This document shows, one piece after another, positions 50,988-59,924 of a stretch of DNA of 64,000 nucleotides. Made by a program: the position numbers and the translations under genes. This stretch comes from Streptomyces wuyuanensis (lineage in GTDB: Bacteria; Actinomycetota; Actinomycetes; Streptomycetales; Streptomycetaceae). How positions within the stretch are numbered: the stretch's first letter is position 1; each line of letters opens with the position of its first letter. The DNA lies in contig NZ_FNHI01000001.1 of the NCBI RefSeq assembly GCF_900103455.1, positions 668,658-732,657 of the forward strand, in the 5' to 3' direction. Below the pieces are notes generated by a model. That model had not been told where the DNA came from. It did no database searches and saw nothing but the letters and a program-made list of their open reading frames with translations.

Positions 50988-52264
50988 ACGACCTGTACGA
51001 GCGGCACCGCGCCGTCATTCCCGACTGGGTCGCGCTCTACTACAGGCAGCCCGTGGAGATCACCCACGGGGAGGGCCGGCACGTCTGGGACGCGGAGGGC
51101 AACCGCTACCTCGACTTCTTCGGCGGCATCCTCACCACCATGACCGCCCACGCCCTCCCCGAGGTCACCAAGGCGGTCGGCGAGCAGGCCGGGCGGATCA
51201 TCCACTCCTCGACGCTCTACCTCAACCGCCCCATGGTGGAGCTGGCCGAGCGCATCGCCGCCCTGTCCGGGATCCCCGACGCCCGGGTCTTCTTCACCAC
51301 CTCGGGCACCGAGGCCAACGACACCGCCCTGCTGCTGGCCACCGCGTACCGCAGGTCCGGCCAGATCCTGGCCATGCGCAACAGCTACCACGGCCGGTCC
51401 TTCTCGGCGGTCTCCATCACCGGCAACCGCTCGTGGTCGCCGACGACGCTCTCCCCGGTGCAGACCCTGTACGTGCACGGGGGCATGCGCACCCGCGGTC
51501 CCTACGCGGGGCTCTCCGACGCCCAGTTCGTCGAGGCGTGCGTCGCCGACCTGGAGGACCTGCTCGGCCACACCCACGACGTGGCCGCGCTGATCGCCGA
51601 GCCGATCCAGGGCGTCGGCGGCTTCACCTCCCCGCCCGACGGGCTGTACGCCGCGTTCCGCGAAGTCCTCGACCGCCACGGCATCCTGTGGATCGCCGAC
51701 GAGGTGCAGACCGGCTGGGGCCGCACCGGCGAGCACTTCTGGGGCTGGCAGGCGCACGCGGAGAACGGGCCGCCGGACATCCTCACCTTCGCCAAGGGCA
51801 TCGGCAACGGGATGTCGCTGGGCGGCGTCGTGGCCCGGGCCGAGGTGATGAACTGCATCGACGCCAACTCCATCTCCACGTTCGGCGGTTCACCCGTCAC
51901 CGCCGCAGCGGGCCTTGCGAACCTCTCGTACCTGCTGGAGCACGATCTGCAGGGCAACGCGCGGCGCGTCGGCGGACTGCTCATCGAACGGCTCCGCGCC
52001 ATCACCGCCGGGGTCCCCGCCGTGCGCGAGGTGCGCGGGCGCGGACTGATGATCGGCATCGAACTGGTCCGGCCCGGCACGGACGAGGCGTCCCCGGAGG
52101 CCGCCGCCGCCGTGCTCGAAGCCGCTCGCGAAGGCGGACTGCTGATCGGGAAGGGCGGCGGTCACAACACCAGCGTGCTGAGGATCGCACCACCGATGTC
52201 CCTGACCGTCGCCGAGGCGGAGGAAGGCGCCTCGATCCTCGAACGCACCCTGCGCAGCCTCTAG
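50984..52264 (+). CDS. Class III PLP-dependent aminotransferase
   Basis: A 426-residue aminotransferase of fold type I, class III. Visible are FTTSGTEANDTALLLA (PLP phosphate region), AEPIQGVGG, WIADEVQTGWGRTGEHFWGW and the Schiff-base Lys 271 in FAKGIGNG. The order resembles alanine-glyoxylate/beta-alanine aminotransferases (AGXT2-like). In this operon the natural role would be to deaminate beta-alanine or beta-aminoisobutyrate to a semialdehyde. GTG start overlaps the hydrolase stop. Confidence 0.88.
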   Translation: MNDLYERHRAVIPDWVALYYRQPVEITHGEGRHVWDAEGNRYLDFFGGILTTMTAHALPEVTKAVGEQAGRIIHSSTLYLNRPMVELAERIAALSGIPDARVFFTTSGTEANDTALLLATAYRRSGQILAMRNSYHGRSFSAVSITGNRSWSPTTLSPVQTLYVHGGMRTRGPYAGLSDAQFVEACVADLEDLLGHTHDVAALIAEPIQGVGGFTSPPDGLYAAFREVLDRHGILWIADEVQTGWGRTGEHFWGWQAHAENGPPDILTFAKGIGNGMSLGGVVARAEVMNCIDANSISTFGGSPVTAAAGLANLSYLLEHDLQGNARRVGGLLIERLRAITAGVPAVREVRGRGLMIGIELVRPGTDEASPEAAAAVLEAAREGGLLIGKGGGHNTSVLRIAPPMSLTVAEAEEGASILERTLRSL

Positions 52265-52283
52265 TCCACGCGAGGGGAAGACC

Positions 52284-53687
52284 ATGAGCAACCGCACACT
52301 GATCCGCGGCGGACTCGTCCTCACGGCCGCCGACGAGACCCACGCCGACGTCCTGGTCGAGGACGGCCGCGTCGCCGCCCTCGCCGCGCACGGGTCCACC
52401 GCTGCCGAGAGCTGGACCGCCGACCGCACCATCGACGCCACGGGGAAGTACGTCATCCCCGGCGGGGTCGACGCGCACACCCACATGGAGCTGCCGTTCG
52501 GCGGCACCTTCGCGTCCGACACCTTCGAGACCGGCACCCGGGCCGCCGCCTGGGGCGGCACCACCACCATCGTGGACTTCGCCGTCCAGACCAAGGGCCA
52601 GACCCTGCGCGAGGGACTCGACGCCTGGTACGCCAAGGCCGACGGCAACTGCGCGATCGACTACGGCTTCCACATGATCCTCTCCGACGTCAACGAGTCG
52701 TCGCTGAAGGAGATGGACCTGCTCGTCGAGGAGGGCGTCACCTCCTTCAAGCTGTTCATGGCCTACCCCGGCGTCTTCTACAGCGACGACGGGCAGATCC
52801 TGCGCGCCATGCAGCGCGGCACCGCCAACGGCGGGCTGATCATGATGCACGCGGAGAACGGCATCGCGATCGACGTCCTCGTCGAACAGGCCCTGGCCCG
52901 CGGCGAGACCGACCCGCGCTACCACGGCGAGGTCCGCAAGGTCCTGCTGGAGGCTGAGGCCACGCACCGCGCCGTCCAGCTCGCCCGGGTCGCCGGCGCG
53001 CCGCTGTACGTCGTCCACGTCTCGGCCGAGGAGGCCGTCGCGGAGCTCGCCGCCGCCCGGGACAAGGGGCTGCCGGTCTTCGGCGAGACCTGCCCGCAGT
53101 ACCTGTTCCTGTCCACCGACAACCTCGCCGAACCGGACTTCGAGGGCGCCAAGTACGTCTGCAGCACCCCGCTGCGGCCGAAGGAGCACCAGGCCGCGCT
53201 GTGGCGCGGGCTGCGGACCGACGACCTCCAGGTCGTCTCCACCGACCACTGCCCGTTCTGCTTCTCCGGGCAGAAGGACCTCGGCCGCGGCGACTTCTCC
53301 AAGATCCCCAACGGGCTGCCGGGCGTGGAGAACCGGATGGACCTGCTGCACCAGGCGGTGATCGACGGCCACATCTCGCGCCGCCGCTGGATCGAGATCG
53401 CCTGCGCCGCACCCGCCCGGATGTTCGGCCTCTACCCGAAGAAGGGCACCATCGCGCCGGGCGCCGACGCCGACATCGTCGTGTACGACCCGCACGCGGA
53501 GCAGGTCCTCTCCGCCGAGACCCACCACATGAACGTCGACTACTCGGCCTACGAGGGCAAGCGGATCACCGGCCGGGTGGAGACCGTGCTCTCGCGGGGC
53601 GAAGTGGTCGTCGACGGACGGGAGTTCACCGGCCGGGTCGGCCACGGCGTGTTCACCCCCCGCTCGACCTGTCAGTACCTGAACTAG
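52284..53687 (+). CDS. hydA: Dihydropyrimidinase/hydantoinase
   Basis: A 467-residue amidohydrolase-superfamily enzyme with a binuclear metal centre. The metal ligands are seen in GVDAHTHMEL (His 65, His 67), the carboxylated Lys 156 in SFKLFMAYP, MHAENG, VVHVS and STDHCPFCF. It opens the ring of dihydrouracil, dihydrothymine or hydantoin to the N-carbamoyl amino acid. The upstream beta-ureidopropionase-type gene would take the product. Third gene of the operon, 19 bp after the aminotransferase. Confidence 0.92.
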   Translation: MSNRTLIRGGLVLTAADETHADVLVEDGRVAALAAHGSTAAESWTADRTIDATGKYVIPGGVDAHTHMELPFGGTFASDTFETGTRAAAWGGTTTIVDFAVQTKGQTLREGLDAWYAKADGNCAIDYGFHMILSDVNESSLKEMDLLVEEGVTSFKLFMAYPGVFYSDDGQILRAMQRGTANGGLIMMHAENGIAIDVLVEQALARGETDPRYHGEVRKVLLEAEATHRAVQLARVAGAPLYVVHVSAEEAVAELAAARDKGLPVFGETCPQYLFLSTDNLAEPDFEGAKYVCSTPLRPKEHQAALWRGLRTDDLQVVSTDHCPFCFSGQKDLGRGDFSKIPNGLPGVENRMDLLHQAVIDGHISRRRWIEIACAAPARMFGLYPKKGTIAPGADADIVVYDPHAEQVLSAETHHMNVDYSAYEGKRITGRVETVLSRGEVVVDGREFTGRVGHGVFTPRSTCQYLN

Positions 53688-53711
53688 CGGAACCCGACCC
53701 AGGAGGTCCCG

Positions 53712-54713
53712 GTGGACTTCGGACTCGTCCTGCAGACGGACCCGCCCGCTTCGGCGGTCGTCGGTCTGATGCGGCGCGCGGAACGCAACGGCTTCCGCTA
53801 CGGCTGGACGTTCGACTCGGCGGTGCTGTGGCAGGAGCCGTTCGTCGTCTACAGCCAGATCCTGGAACACACCCGGAAGATGCACGTCGGCCCGATGGTC
53901 ACCAACCCCGGGACCCGGACGTGGGAGGTCACGGCCTCGACCTTCGCCACCCTGAACGACATGTTCGGCAACCGCACCGTCTGTGGCATCGGCCGCGGCG
54001 ACTCCGCCATGCGGGTGGCCGGGCGCAAGCCCAACACCCTGGCCCGGCTGGGCGAGGCGATCGGCGTCATCCGCGATCTCGCCGAGGGCCGCGAGGCGGT
54101 CGTCGACGGGCAGCCCGTGCGGATCCCGTGGGTACGGGACGGGAAACTGCCGGTGTGGATGGCGGCGTACGGGCCGAAGGCACTCGCCCTCGCCGGGCAG
54201 AAGGCCGACGGCTTCATCCTCCAGCTCGCCGACCTCTACCTCACCGAGTGGATGGTCAAGGCCGTCCGCGAGGCGGCCGCCGAGGCCGGCCGCGACCCGG
54301 ACGACGTCACCATCTGCGTGGCCGCCCCGGCGTACGTGGGGGACGACCTCGGACACGCCCGCGACCAGTGCCGCTGGTTCGGCGGGATGGTCGGCAACCA
54401 CGTCGCCGACCTGGTCTCGCGCTACGGGGAGCACTCGGACATGGTGCCGGAGGCCCTCACCGCGTACATCAAGGAGCGGCAGGGGTACGACTACAGCCAC
54501 CACGGCCGGGCCGGGAACCCGTCGACGGACTTCGTACCCGACGAGATCGTCGACCGGTTCTGCCTGCTGGGCCCGCCGTCCGCGCACATCGAGAAGCTGC
54601 GGGCGCTGCGGGACCTGGGCGTGGACCAGTTCGCCGTCTACAACATGCACGACGCGAAGGAAGCGACGATCGACGCCTACGGCGCGGAGATCATCCCCGC
54701 ACTCGACCGCTGA
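53712..54713 (+). CDS. Luciferase-like F420-type oxidoreductase
   Basis: A 333-residue protein of the luciferase-like monooxygenase (LLM) superfamily, F420-dependent actinobacterial type; I recall such members as the TIGR03842 family. Segments include MDFGLVLQTDPPASAVV, VWMAAYGPKALALAGQKADGF and FVPDEIVDRFCLLGPPSAHIEKLRALRDLGVDQFAVYNMHD. The fold is a TIM barrel that uses reduced F420 or FMN. It lies inside a pyrimidine/hydantoin operon, between the dihydropyrimidinase and the permease. No dihydropyrimidine dehydrogenase is encoded nearby, so reduction of uracil or thymine by this enzyme is an attractive hypothesis. GTG start with AGGAGG upstream. Confidence 0.85.
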   Translation: MDFGLVLQTDPPASAVVGLMRRAERNGFRYGWTFDSAVLWQEPFVVYSQILEHTRKMHVGPMVTNPGTRTWEVTASTFATLNDMFGNRTVCGIGRGDSAMRVAGRKPNTLARLGEAIGVIRDLAEGREAVVDGQPVRIPWVRDGKLPVWMAAYGPKALALAGQKADGFILQLADLYLTEWMVKAVREAAAEAGRDPDDVTICVAAPAYVGDDLGHARDQCRWFGGMVGNHVADLVSRYGEHSDMVPEALTAYIKERQGYDYSHHGRAGNPSTDFVPDEIVDRFCLLGPPSAHIEKLRALRDLGVDQFAVYNMHDAKEATIDAYGAEIIPALDR

Positions 54714-54766
54714 CGGGCACCGAACACCCCCACGCGACCGCCCGACCGAGCTGAAGGGTCCAGGCC

Positions 54767-56308
54767 ATGACCGCGACCGTTCCCCCGGCACCCTCCCCGT
54801 CCCCCTCCGACTCCGGCCAGCTCACCGACGCCCAGGGCCGGGTGGAACTCGCCCCCGGCGCGGTCCCCGCCGGAGGCCGCTTCGTCAACAACGACCTGCT
54901 TCCCGTCCCGCTCGCCAACCGCCACTGGACCACGTACAACTTCGCCGCGCTCTGGGTCGGGATGGCCCACAACATCCCGTCCTGGCTGCTCGCCTCCGGG
55001 CTCGTGGCGCTCGGCATGGACTGGAAACAGGCCGTGTTCACGATCGCGCTGGCCAATGTGATCGTGCTGTTCCCGATGCTCCTGACCGGTCACGCCGGTC
55101 CGAAGTACGGCATCCCCTTCCCCGTGCTCGCCCGCGCCTCCTTCGGGCTGCGCGGCGCCAACCTGCCCGCACTGATCAGGGCCGCGGTCGCCTGCGCCTG
55201 GTTCGGCATCCAGACCTGGATCGGCGGGCAGGGCATCTTCGTCCTGCTCGGCACCATCTTCGGCGGCTGGACCAAGGCGGCCGAGATCGCCGGCCAGCCG
55301 TGGACGCTGTGGCTCTGCTTCGTCGTCTTCTGGGTGATGGAACTCGCCATCATCTACCGGGGCATGGAGACGCTGCGCCGCTTCGAGAACTGGGCCGCGC
55401 CGTTCGTCATCGTGGGCGCGCTGGTGCTGCTGGTCTGGATCGCCATGAAGGCCGGCGGCTTCGGCCCGCTGCTCGACCAGCCCTCCAAGCTCGGCTGGGG
55501 CGAGGACTTCTGGCCGGTCTTCTTCCCCTCCCTCATGGGGATGATCGCCTTCTGGTCCACGCTGTCCCTGAACATCCCGGACTTCACCCGCTTCGGCGCC
55601 GGCCAGCGCGCCCAGGTCTGGGGCCAGACGCTCGGCCTGCCCACGACGATGACCCTGTTCGCGCTCCTGTCGGTGTTCGTCACCTCCGGATCCCAGGCCG
55701 TCTACGGCGCGCCGATCTGGGACCCGGTGCAGCTCGCCGCCAAGACGGACAACGTCTTCGGTCTGCTGTTCGCCCTGGTGACCGTGCTGATCGCGACGAT
55801 CTCCGTGAACATCGCGGCGAACGTCGTGTCCCCCGCGTACGACCTGGCGAACCTCGCGCCGCGCTTCATCAACTTCCGTACCGGCGCCCTGATCACGGGT
55901 GTCGTCGGTGTCCTGATCATGCCGTGGAAGCTGACCGAGACCCCCGAGCTGTACATCTTCACCTGGCTCGGCCTGGTCGGCGGGCTGCTGGGAACGGTCG
56001 CCGGCATCCTGATCGCCGACTACTGGATCGTCCGCCGCACCCATCTGGAACTGGCGGACCTCTACCGGCCCGAGGGCCGCTACTGGTACTCGTCCGGCTG
56101 GAACTGGCGGGCCGTCGCGGCCTTCGCCGTCGGCGGGGTCCTGGCGATCGGCGGCTCCCACTCCGCCCCCGGGAAGGGGCCGTTCCCCGAGGACGGTCTG
56201 ATCCCCCTCCTGAAACCGCTCGCGGACTACGGCTGGGCGGTGGGGCTCGCCGCCTCGCTGCTGCTGTACACCGTGCTGATGCTGCCGCAGCGCCGCAGGC
56301 ACGGCTGA
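54767..56308 (+). CDS. NCS1-family nucleobase:cation symporter
   Basis: A 513-residue transporter with about twelve transmembrane segments. It has the family segments NRHWTTYNFAALWVGMAHNIPSWLLASGL near residue 47, GIPFPVLARASFGLRGANLPALIRA near residue 112, and NIPDFTRFG near residue 270, with a leading Pro/Ser-rich tail. NCS1 carriers import cytosine, uracil, allantoin or hydantoin with Na+ or H+. As the last gene of the operon it supplies the substrate for the four enzymes upstream. Confidence 0.9.
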   Translation: MTATVPPAPSPSPSDSGQLTDAQGRVELAPGAVPAGGRFVNNDLLPVPLANRHWTTYNFAALWVGMAHNIPSWLLASGLVALGMDWKQAVFTIALANVIVLFPMLLTGHAGPKYGIPFPVLARASFGLRGANLPALIRAAVACAWFGIQTWIGGQGIFVLLGTIFGGWTKAAEIAGQPWTLWLCFVVFWVMELAIIYRGMETLRRFENWAAPFVIVGALVLLVWIAMKAGGFGPLLDQPSKLGWGEDFWPVFFPSLMGMIAFWSTLSLNIPDFTRFGAGQRAQVWGQTLGLPTTMTLFALLSVFVTSGSQAVYGAPIWDPVQLAAKTDNVFGLLFALVTVLIATISVNIAANVVSPAYDLANLAPRFINFRTGALITGVVGVLIMPWKLTETPELYIFTWLGLVGGLLGTVAGILIADYWIVRRTHLELADLYRPEGRYWYSSGWNWRAVAAFAVGGVLAIGGSHSAPGKGPFPEDGLIPLLKPLADYGWAVGLAASLLLYTVLMLPQRRRHG

Positions 56309-56321
56309 TCGACCGGCGTGA

Positions 56322-56361
56322 CCCGGGGCCCGGACCGCTCCCCAGCGGCCCGGGCCCCGGG
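56322..56361. terminator. Long hairpin at the end of the catabolic operon
   Basis: CCCGGGGCCCGG (56322-56333) pairs with CCGGGCCCCGGG (56350-56361); continuing inward past one A-C mismatch, CCGCT pairs with AGCGG, for 17 base pairs in an 18-position stem with one mismatch. Located 13 nt after the permease stop and before the convergent SDR gene. Confidence 0.75.
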
Positions 56362-56420
56362 CGCCGAAGGGGGCCCGCCCCGTACGGGGGTGGTATACGG
56401 GGTGGGCCCGGCGGCGGGCC

Positions 56421-57215
56421 TCAGCGGCTGTCGCGCTGGGCCGCCACGATCGTGCGGACCGTGCGGTCGGCGCCTCCCGAACGGCGCTGGACGCGCTCCG
56501 AGAAGCCGGGGAACTGGCCGCCGATGGCGCTCAGGATCCTCATCTCCGGCGGGGCGACGTTCACTTCCGCCCGGTTGCGCTCGATCGCGCGAACGACCCC
56601 CATGACGACCTGGCGGGGCGAGACCGTGCGCATTCCCGCCGGAGGCTCGGCGCCGGTCGCCGCGAACATGCCCGCGTCCCGGACGAAACCGGGCTGCACG
56701 AGCGACACGCCGACCCCGTGTTCGTGCAGGTCCTGCCGCAGCCCGAGCGCGAAGCCCCGCAGACCGAACTTGGTCGCGTTGTAGAGCGCGGAGTGCTTCG
56801 TCGCCGTCTTGCCCGAGATGGAGCCCACGAAGACGAGTTGGCCGCGGCGCGCCTCGACCATGGCCGGGGCCAGCAGCCGGGCCAGCATGGCCGGCGCGCG
56901 GAGGTTGACCGCCAGGGCGCGGTCGATCTGGTCGGGGGTGTAGTCGAGCAGCTCGCCGCTGGACGGCAGCGCGGCGTTGGCCAGCAGGATCTGGGTCCCG
57001 GACGCCTCGGCGGCGAGGCGTTCCACGTCCTGCGGGTCGGCCAGATCGGCGACGACGGCGCGGGCGCCGTACTCCTTCGCCAGCGGCTCGACGGCGTCGC
57101 GCCGGCGCCCCGTGAGGATCAACCGGGCACCCCGCCGGGAGAGTTCCTCGGCCAGCGCGGTGCCGATGCCGCCGGTGACACCGGTGAGCAGAACGGTTGA
57201 TCCGTTGATGCGCAT
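56421..57215 (-). CDS. SDR-family oxidoreductase
   Basis: A 264-residue short-chain dehydrogenase. The cofactor motif TGVTGGIGTALAEEL is at the N-terminus, DLADPQDVERLA follows strand 3, and the catalytic residues lie in VGSISGKTATKHSALYNATKFGLRG. The C-terminal end (RVQRRSGGADRTVRTIVAAQRD) is basic. Divergent from the amidase operon across 50 bp that contain a perfect 16-bp palindrome, so probably under the same TetR control. Substrate unknown. Confidence 0.88.
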   Translation of the reverse strand: MRINGSTVLLTGVTGGIGTALAEELSRRGARLILTGRRRDAVEPLAKEYGARAVVADLADPQDVERLAAEASGTQILLANAALPSSGELLDYTPDQIDRALAVNLRAPAMLARLLAPAMVEARRGQLVFVGSISGKTATKHSALYNATKFGLRGFALGLRQDLHEHGVGVSLVQPGFVRDAGMFAATGAEPPAGMRTVSPRQVVMGVVRAIERNRAEVNVAPPEMRILSAIGGQFPGFSERVQRRSGGADRTVRTIVAAQRDSR

Positions 57216-57234
57216 CTGGTTACCCTCCAGTTCT

Positions 57235-57250
57235 GTTCGTTCGAACGAAC
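57235..57250. promoter_or_regulatory. Perfect 16-bp palindromic operator
   Basis: GTTCGTTCGAACGAAC is a perfect palindrome centred between the divergent SDR (start 57215) and the amidase (start 57266). A TetR-family gene closes the amidase operon, and the length and symmetry suit a TetR dimer. It is the best-defined operator in the window. Confidence 0.7.
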
Positions 57251-57265
57251 GATAAGGAGCACAGG

Positions 57266-58699
57266 GTGGTCATGTCCACAGCGGATTTCTCCGGCCTCGC
57301 CGAGCAGGCCAGGAAAGTGAAGGAAGGTCAGACCACCTCGGTGGAGCTGGTCCGGGCGGCGCTGCAGCGCATCGAGGCCAGCCAGCCCACCCTCAACGCC
57401 TTCCGGCACGTCCGCGCCGAGGCCGCCCTCGCCGAGGCCGAGGAGGCCGACCGGCGCCTCGCGGCGGGGGAGCGGGCGCCGCTGCTCGGCGTACCCCTCG
57501 CCGTGAAGGACGACACGGACGTGGCCGGACTGCCCACCCACTTCGGCTGCCAGGGCGAGCGGGCGCCCGCGGTCGCCGACGGCGAGGCGGTACGGCGGCT
57601 GCGCGCGGCCGGCGCCGTCGTCGTCGGCAAGACCAACTCCTGCGAGCTCGGGCAGTGGCCGTTCACCGAGGGCCCGGCCTTCGGCGCCACCCGCAACCCC
57701 TGGTCCACGGACCACACCCCCGGCGGCTCCTCGGGCGGCTCCGCGGCCGCCGTCGCGGCCGGGCTGGTGCCCGCGGCCCTCGGCTCGGACGGCGGCGGCT
57801 CCATCCGCATCCCCGCCGCCTGGACGCATCTCGTCGGCATCAAGCCGCAGCGCGGCCGCGTCTCGCTGCACCCCCAGACCGACGCCTTCAACGGGCTCAC
57901 GGTCAACGGGCCGCTGGCCCGCACCGTCGCCGACGCCGCGCTGCTGCTCGACGCCGTCCAGGGCTCCCACCCGGAGGACCTGCACCGGCCCGACGCCGTC
58001 GACGCCTCCGCCGCCGCCCGCCGCGAGCCCGGCCGGCTGCGCATCGCCCTCGCCTGGCGGCCGCCGCTCACCCTCAGCGGCGCCCGGCCCCACCCCGAGG
58101 TCCGGCGGGCCGTCGCCGACCTCGCCGAGGCACTCGCCCGGCTGGGCCACCACGTCGAGGAGGCCCGGCCCCGCTACGGGCTGATGGGCCTCGGCTTCGT
58201 CTCCCGCGGCACCGCGGGCGTGGCAGAGTACGCCGCCCTCCACCCCGAACCCGCGCTGCTCGACCCGCGCACCCGCACGGCACTGCGCAACGGCAGGCTG
58301 CTCGGCGGGCCGATCGTCCGGGCCGCCCGCGCCCGCGAGGTGCGCCAGCACCGCCGTATCGGCGCGCTGTTCGACACCTACGACGTGCTGCTCACCCCGA
58401 CCACCGCCGCGCCCCCTCCGCGCATCGGCACGTTCGACGGCCTCGGCGCCTGGCGCACCAACGCCGCCATGGCCGCCGTCTGCCCGTACGCCTGGCCCTG
58501 GAACGTCCTCGGCTGGCCGGGGGTCAACGTCCCAGCCGGCTTCACCTCCGAAGGGCTGCCCGTCGGCGCGCAGCTGCTCGGCCCGGAGGGCTCGGAGGAA
58601 CCGCTGATCTCGCTGGCCGCCCAGCTGGAGGCCGACCGGCGATGGCACGAGCGCCGCCCCGACCCGCTGAGGACGTGGAGCGCCCCGGTGGAACAATGA
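57266..58699 (+). CDS. Amidase-signature-family enzyme
   Basis: A 477-residue amidase. The Ser-cisSer-Lys triad is visible: Lys 81 in LAVKDDTDV, Ser 156 in PGGSSGGSAAAVAAG, and nucleophile Ser 179 in GSDGGGSIRIPAA. The remainder fits the family (GPLARTVADAALLLDAV; NVPAGFTSEGLPVGAQLLGP). It hydrolyses an amide, possibly an aryl or fatty amide. The GTG at 57266 has AAGGAG 6 nt upstream; an ATG two codons later is less well spaced. The stop overlaps the TetR gene start (ATGA). Confidence 0.9.
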   Translation: MVMSTADFSGLAEQARKVKEGQTTSVELVRAALQRIEASQPTLNAFRHVRAEAALAEAEEADRRLAAGERAPLLGVPLAVKDDTDVAGLPTHFGCQGERAPAVADGEAVRRLRAAGAVVVGKTNSCELGQWPFTEGPAFGATRNPWSTDHTPGGSSGGSAAAVAAGLVPAALGSDGGGSIRIPAAWTHLVGIKPQRGRVSLHPQTDAFNGLTVNGPLARTVADAALLLDAVQGSHPEDLHRPDAVDASAAARREPGRLRIALAWRPPLTLSGARPHPEVRRAVADLAEALARLGHHVEEARPRYGLMGLGFVSRGTAGVAEYAALHPEPALLDPRTRTALRNGRLLGGPIVRAARAREVRQHRRIGALFDTYDVLLTPTTAAPPPRIGTFDGLGAWRTNAAMAAVCPYAWPWNVLGWPGVNVPAGFTSEGLPVGAQLLGPEGSEEPLISLAAQLEADRRWHERRPDPLRTWSAPVEQ

Positions 58700-59346
58700 C
58701 GCGCATGCCCAGCCAGACCAGCGTCTCCGCGGAGCCCGCCGCACCCGCCATACCCCCGACCCGGCAGCGCATCATCGGCGCCGTCCTGCGCATCATCGGC
58801 CAGGACGGCATCGCCGCGGTCACCAACCGGCGGATCGCCAAGGAGGCCGGGGTCTCCCTCGGCTCGGTCACCTACCACTTCTCCAGCCAGCACGAGCTGC
58901 TGCGCGAGTCGCTGCTGCACTTCGTCCGCGAGGAGACCCGGCGCTTCACCGAACTCGCCGACGCGGGCGAGGCGGAGGGCGTCGACATCGACGGCGCGGC
59001 CGCCCTGGCAGCCCAGGTCGCGGACGGCACCGTCTTCGACAGCGAGCACATCGCGCCCTTCGAGCTCTACATCCAGGCGGGCCGCGACGAACGGCTGCGC
59101 GAGGCGGCGGCCGAGTGCTTCGGCGCGTACGACCGCCTCGCCGTCCAGATCCTCACGGCTCTCGGCGTCCCCGAGCCGCACCGCCTCGCCGCCCACACCG
59201 TCGCCCTCGTGACCGGCCTCCAACTGCGCCGCCTGGCCACCGGTTCACCGGCCGAGGAACTCACCGACGCCCTGCTCCTCCTCGTCCGCGGCGCGCTGAG
59301 CGAGGACGGGGCGCGGGCCGGCGGACCGGACGCCGGGGCTACCTGA
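58696..59346 (+). CDS. TetR-family regulator closing the amidase operon
   Basis: A 216-residue TetR protein. The helix-turn-helix is at about residues 22-65 (RQRIIGAVLRIIGQDGIAAVTNRRIAKEAGVSLGSVTYHFSSQHELL). The remainder is an alpha-helical effector domain with a typical Tyr/Glu-lined cavity region (HIAPFELYIQAGRDERLREAAAECF). It starts by ATGA overlap with the amidase stop. The perfect palindrome at 57235-57250, upstream of its own operon, is its likely target. Confidence 0.9.
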   Translation: MTRMPSQTSVSAEPAAPAIPPTRQRIIGAVLRIIGQDGIAAVTNRRIAKEAGVSLGSVTYHFSSQHELLRESLLHFVREETRRFTELADAGEAEGVDIDGAAALAAQVADGTVFDSEHIAPFELYIQAGRDERLREAAAECFGAYDRLAVQILTALGVPEPHRLAAHTVALVTGLQLRRLATGSPAEELTDALLLLVRGALSEDGARAGGPDAGAT

Positions 59347-59920
59347 CCATCCGGAACTCCGGGTGCCGCAGCCAGGACTCCATGAAAGCGGCGTCGCACA
59401 CATGCGTGTACCGGACCACGCCGTCCCCCGAGGTGTACGGGACTTCGTGCACGACCCCGCCGATGCCGCCGACCAGCGCGCGGGCCGCCGCCGGTGCGGC
59501 GGCCTCCTGCTCCGGACCCTCCCCGTGGAGGTCGTACCGGTGGCCCAGCAGGCCGTTGCAGCCGATGAGCGCCCCGAGCCGCCGGGCGAGCGAGGCGGTC
59601 GGATGCCCGAGGAGCCGGTGGCTGTCGCGTCCCGGGACGTACGCAGAGACGACGATCTCCTGGACCGGAGACCGCTCGAACCCGCCGAGTTCGTACTCGG
59701 CGAAGACGTCCTCGCTCTCCTCGGCCATGTGGAACGGGTTGCCCCCGCCGCGCACATCGCCGGCGCCGATGGGCGTCGCGTCCTCGATCCACACGTCCAG
59801 GCCCCCGCCCGGCACCGGTTCGACCGGCCGGCAGAACGTCCCCAGCCAGCTCACGGTGGCGTCCCACCCCGTGTCGGTGAGCCGCTCGAAGAGCAGCAGT
59901 GACGCCGCGGGGCCGGGCAC
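59339..59920 (-). CDS. Hypothetical cytoplasmic protein (DUF6368-like)
   Basis: A 193-residue soluble protein with the segments GLDVWIEDATPIGAGD, NPFHMAEESEDVFAEYELGGFERSPVQEIVVSAYV and RLLGHPTASLARRLGALIGCNGLLGHRY. It resembles a small actinobacterial family that I recall as DUF6368, from memory only. GTG start at 59918-59920. Its stop overlaps the 3' end of the convergent TetR gene by 8 bp, and its start is 4 bp from the stop of the upstream lipoate ligase gene, so it may be cotranscribed with it. Confidence 0.65.
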   Translation of the reverse strand: MPGPAASLLLFERLTDTGWDATVSWLGTFCRPVEPVPGGGLDVWIEDATPIGAGDVRGGGNPFHMAEESEDVFAEYELGGFERSPVQEIVVSAYVPGRDSHRLLGHPTASLARRLGALIGCNGLLGHRYDLHGEGPEQEAAAPAAARALVGGIGGVVHEVPYTSGDGVVRYTHVCDAAFMESWLRHPEFRMVR

Positions 59921-59924
59921 GCCC

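Noticed and set aside
52002..54791. 929-residue minus-strand frame opposite the dihydropyrimidinase and LLM genes
   Set aside because: An antisense shadow without motifs; the plus-strand frames carry catalytic residues in order.
57119..58744. 541-residue minus-strand frame opposite the amidase
   Set aside because: An antisense shadow with no family match; the amidase triad is clear on the other strand.
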